64,000 nucleotides of DNA from NCBI GenBank assembly GCA_017304475.1, contig JAFKKV010000031.1, positions 61,282 through 125,281 on the forward strand. The letters run 5' to 3'. This DNA comes from Hyphomicrobiales bacterium (GTDB lineage Bacteria > Pseudomonadota > Alphaproteobacteria > Rhizobiales > Phreatobacteraceae). Shown one piece after another: positions 62,027 through 64,000 of the stretch. Position 1 is the stretch's first letter. Every line of letters starts with the position of its first letter. A program made the position numbers and the translations under genes. The notes under the pieces were generated by a model, which saw only the letters and a list, made by a program, of their open reading frames with translations, was not told the DNA's origin and did not search any database.

Positions 62027-62737
62027 ATGACCCTGCGCGCCATTCTGTTCGACAAGGACGGGACCTTTGTCGATTTCGACAAGACCTGGGGTCCGGCCGC
62101 CTTCCGGGTCATGAGCCAGATGGCGCGCGGCGACCGTGGCAAGCTCGAGCGGCTGATGGCGGTGAGCCATTACGACGAGACGATCATGCGTTTCCGGCCG
62201 AGTTCTCCGCTGGTCGCCGGTTCCTCGGCCGATTACGGGCCGCTCTGGGCCGAGGCGATCGGCGTGCCCTTCTCATCCGTTGTCACCGAGGAGATGGACC
62301 GCCTGTTCGTCCTGGAGGGCATTGCGGCGCTGGCGCCGATCGGCGATCCCCTGGCGGTCATGACCGACATGAAGGCGCGCGGCTATGTGCTGGGCGTGGT
62401 CACCAATGATTCGGAAAACGGCGCGCGCCACCAGACCGCCGCGCTGAAGATCGACCACCACTTCGACTATATTGTCGGCTGGGATTCCGGCCATGGCCGC
62501 AAGCCGGCGCCGGGCCAGATCACCGCCTTCCTCGATGCCTATGGGATGAAGCCCGAGGAGGTCGCCCTTGTCGGCGACAGCCTGCACGACATGCATGCCG
62601 CGCGCGCCGCCGGCATCGTCGCCGTCGGCGTCACTTCGGGGCCCCTGGTGCCCGAAGGCTTCGCCGATCACGCCGATATCGTGCTGGGTTCGATCATGGA
62701 GCTCGGCGACTGGCTGGACGGGCGCAAGGCCGCCTGA
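62027..62737 (+). CDS. HAD family hydrolase (phosphoglycolate-phosphatase-like)
   Basis: A 236-residue HAD phosphatase with all four motifs: FDKDGTFVDF (nucleophile Asp), VTNDSENGAR, the lysine in GRKPAPGQITAFLDAYG, and VGDSLHDMHAARAAGI. The helical cap sits between motifs I and II, as in Gph. The substrate is unknown. The ATG at 62027 follows GAGAGACGTC; a TTG at 62000 is a less likely start. Confidence 0.9.
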   Translation: MTLRAILFDKDGTFVDFDKTWGPAAFRVMSQMARGDRGKLERLMAVSHYDETIMRFRPSSPLVAGSSADYGPLWAEAIGVPFSSVVTEEMDRLFVLEGIAALAPIGDPLAVMTDMKARGYVLGVVTNDSENGARHQTAALKIDHHFDYIVGWDSGHGRKPAPGQITAFLDAYGMKPEEVALVGDSLHDMHAARAAGIVAVGVTSGPLVPEGFADHADIVLGSIMELGDWLDGRKAA

Positions 62738-62763
62738 ACGGCGGGGGCGCGGCCGGTTCAGGC
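62732..62763. terminator. Bidirectional stem-loop between the HAD and patatin genes
   Basis: Arms GCCTGAAC (62732-62739) and GTTCAGGC (62756-62763) pair perfectly and contain both convergent stop codons. The inner GGC/GCC extends the stem. There is no T-tract. Confidence 0.5.
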
Positions 62764-63603
62764 GAGCGTGGCGGCGAAGGCCTCGCCGTCGCGCAGGCCG
62801 AGCTCATAGGCGCTCCGGATCGCCTCGGCATCGGTGACCGCGAAGCGGCTGGTGATGATCGGCACGCTCGGCCGGACCACGGTGCGGCCGGGCACCTCAG
62901 GCAACGGCTTGCCGGCGCGGGTGGTGAGCACCAGGGTGCGGCCGCCATGGCGCTCGACCGCGCCGATCCGCTCTATCGGCGGATTGTCGACAAGCCCGCC
63001 ATCGAGCGCCGGCCGGCCATTGACCGCGCCGATCGGCATGAAGGGCGGCACCGAGGCGGTGCCCATCAAGGCATCGACCAGCTCGGCCGGGGTCTCGACC
63101 GCATGGGTGGAGATCCAGGTGGCGGTCAGGCCGACATGCCGGCCGGCCTTGGAATAGGCGGCGCCGGTCAAGGCCTTTTCGATCTGATAGGCGCCGATCG
63201 CCGCATAGGCCGCCACGATCGATGGCATGAGGCGCGGCGGATGGGTCACCTGGATCAGGATTTCCGGCGCCGCCTTCAGCGCTGCCAGTTCCAGGGTGCC
63301 GAAGGTCTGGGTCAGGAGATCGCGGTAGAGCCCGCCGACGATGAAAGGCGAGCGTCCGCGCGCCAATTCGCTCCACACCACTTCCTTCTCGATGCCGGCA
63401 CAGGCCTCGATGACGATGCGGCGCACCCGCTCGCCTTCACCGATGAGCGAGAAGCAGGCCTGGAATGCACCGGCCGAGACCCCGACGACCATGCCGGGGT
63501 CCTGCGGGTGCACCGCGCTGAAGGCTTCCCAGAAGCCGCCTTGCCAGTAGCAGCGGTTGCCGCCGCCGGCGAAGGCTATGGCGTCGAAACGGATCGAACT
63601 CAT
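62758..63603 (-). CDS. Patatin-like phospholipase family protein
   Basis: A 281-residue patatin. The oxyanion motif is FAGGGNRCYWQGGFWEA, the nucleophile elbow GVSAGAFQ (GxSxG) and the catalytic Asp in DGGLVDNPP. This fold hydrolyses lipid acyl esters. The gene is preceded by no signal peptide, so the enzyme is probably cytoplasmic or peripheral. The substrate is unknown. Confidence 0.9.
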   Translation of the reverse strand: MSSIRFDAIAFAGGGNRCYWQGGFWEAFSAVHPQDPGMVVGVSAGAFQACFSLIGEGERVRRIVIEACAGIEKEVVWSELARGRSPFIVGGLYRDLLTQTFGTLELAALKAAPEILIQVTHPPRLMPSIVAAYAAIGAYQIEKALTGAAYSKAGRHVGLTATWISTHAVETPAELVDALMGTASVPPFMPIGAVNGRPALDGGLVDNPPIERIGAVERHGGRTLVLTTRAGKPLPEVPGRTVVRPSVPIITSRFAVTDAEAIRSAYELGLRDGEAFAATLA

Positions 63604-63664
63604 GCGCCAGATTTAGCGGAGCCGGGGCACCGGCGTCGAGGGTGTGGAAACTCGTCAGGCGGGG

Positions 63665-63693
63665 TTGCGTCCCTCAACGGGCGTCGCTATACA
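63665..63693 (+). promoter_or_regulatory. Promoter of tRNA-Pro
   Basis: TTGCGT at 63665-63670, a 17-bp spacer and TATACA at 63688-63693, 18 bp before the tRNA start. The match and spacing suit a sigma-70 promoter. Confidence 0.65.
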
Positions 63694-63711
63694 CCCAGCC
63701 TGTTCGCGAGG

Positions 63712-63788
63712 CGGAGTGTAGCGCAGTCTGGTAGCGCACCACGTTCGGGACGTGGGGGTCGCAGGTTCAAATCCTGCCACTCCGACCA
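63712..63788 (+). tRNA. tRNA-Pro (anticodon CGG)
   Basis: A 77-nt cloverleaf: acceptor CGGAGTG / CACTCCG, D-arm region with GCGCAGTCTGGTAGCGC, anticodon stem CCACG/CGTGG around TTCGGGA (anticodon CGG at 63746-63748), T-arm GCAGG-TTCAAAT-CCTGC and an encoded CCA end. The anticodon reads CCG, a frequent proline codon in this GC-rich genome. Confidence 0.97.
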
Positions 63789-63912
63789 GCGGCCTCAAGA
63801 GGTCAGCCGGTCGGGCCGCTCGCAGAACAGAATTCCTGGACAGATATTGGGAGTCGCCTGTGAAGAACTCCCAGGCCGTTGATATCGTGCAAGGAAGCGG
63901 CGCCGACAGGTC

Positions 63913-64000
63913 ATGGAGTTTGCCGGTTTTGGGCTGATGGCCGGCGGTTTTCTTGCAATTTGCGCTTGCCGCATTGTCGTGATTCCATCGCTGTCGAAGG
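63913..64000 (+). CDS. Possible start of a small membrane protein, cut by the right edge
   Basis: From ATG 63913 the frame stays open to the end of the window and gives MEFAGFGLMAGGFLAICACR, a hydrophobic start suggesting a membrane segment. There is only a weak AGGTC in front and no family can be recognised. The gap from the tRNA to here shows an IR (AGCGGCC at 63788-63794 with GGCCGCT at 63814-63820) but no clear gene. Low confidence. Confidence 0.2.
   Translation, partial: MEFAGFGLMAGGFLAICACRIVVIPSLSK

Noticed and set aside
63752..63937. Small plus-strand frame beginning inside the tRNA
   Set aside because: It starts within tRNA-Pro and has no ribosome binding site or similarity.

Overview
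The window is 64 kb of GC-rich, gene-dense chromosomal DNA from an alphaproteobacterium, most likely of the Hyphomicrobiales (Rhizobiales). Support comes from the block miaB-phoH-ybeY-corC/tlyC-like-lnt-XRE regulator-metK-trmB, the long (364-residue) dCTP deaminase, a SAM-II riboswitch in front of metZ, an Atu4866-family protein, a DUF1194 protein, and the pairs dxs/tlyA and HDAC-like/xseB. The genus cannot be fixed from the sequence. No phage, insertion sequence, CRISPR array or rRNA operon was seen. One tRNA gene (tRNA-Pro, anticodon CGG) lies near the right end.

Layout. 0-2.2 kb: a LysR regulator cut by the left edge, divergent from an MFS transporter-GST operon. 2.2-6.2 kb (minus): a housekeeping operon dxs-tlyA-rlmD-like with 4-bp overlaps. 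6.4-9.8 kb (minus): pirin, SDR, LysE exporter and DUF1194 protein. 10-12.3 kb: HDAC-like amidohydrolase, xseB, then a divergent carboxymuconolactone-decarboxylase/HxlR pair with two matched 17-bp operators. 12.5-17.1 kb: an oligopeptide-type ABC importer without ATPase genes, followed by a convergent LysR. 17.3-18.4 kb: Atu4866-family protein and SDR. 18.6-27.5 kb: the miaB-to-trmB core block. 27.5-29.3 kb: FecCD-type permease and ATPase without a binding protein. 29.4-33 kb: M20 amidohydrolase, LLM flavin enzyme, dCTP deaminase. 33.05-34.5 kb: promoter, SAM-II riboswitch, attenuator and metZ. 34.5-35.1 kb: a ParDE toxin-antitoxin module. 35.2-42.9 kb: pyrD, MATE exporter, Ada-like methyltransferase, VOC protein, aldehyde dehydrogenase, a 55-bp perfect inverted repeat, YbaK, DUF2244 and nth. 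43-49 kb: a MetE-C-like methyltransferase and a complete branched-chain-amino-acid-type ABC operon.

49.1-58 kb is the most distinctive region. It carries a trans-4-hydroxyproline catabolic set (4-hydroxyproline 2-epimerase, a DapA-family enzyme fitting the pyrroline-4-hydroxy-2-carboxylate deaminase step, a DadA-like FAD oxidase, and a divergent PAS-AraC regulator). Embedded in it is an ABC importer of the ferric/AfuABC class, translationally coupled to an inositol-monophosphatase-family phosphatase. The binding protein does not show an obvious ferric dityrosine pair, and the phosphatase coupling suggests the cargo may be a phosphorylated compound or an organic acid rather than iron. 58-64 kb: intergenic palindromic and heptamer repeats, a TonB-dependent receptor, thrC, a HAD phosphatase, a patatin-like protein and tRNA-Pro.

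The best regulatory finds are the SAM-II riboswitch with mutually exclusive hairpins before metZ, the twin GCTAT-N7-ATAGC operators between the CMD and HxlR genes, and palindromes next to parD and dcd. I found no clear evidence of a wholly new defence or mobile system.
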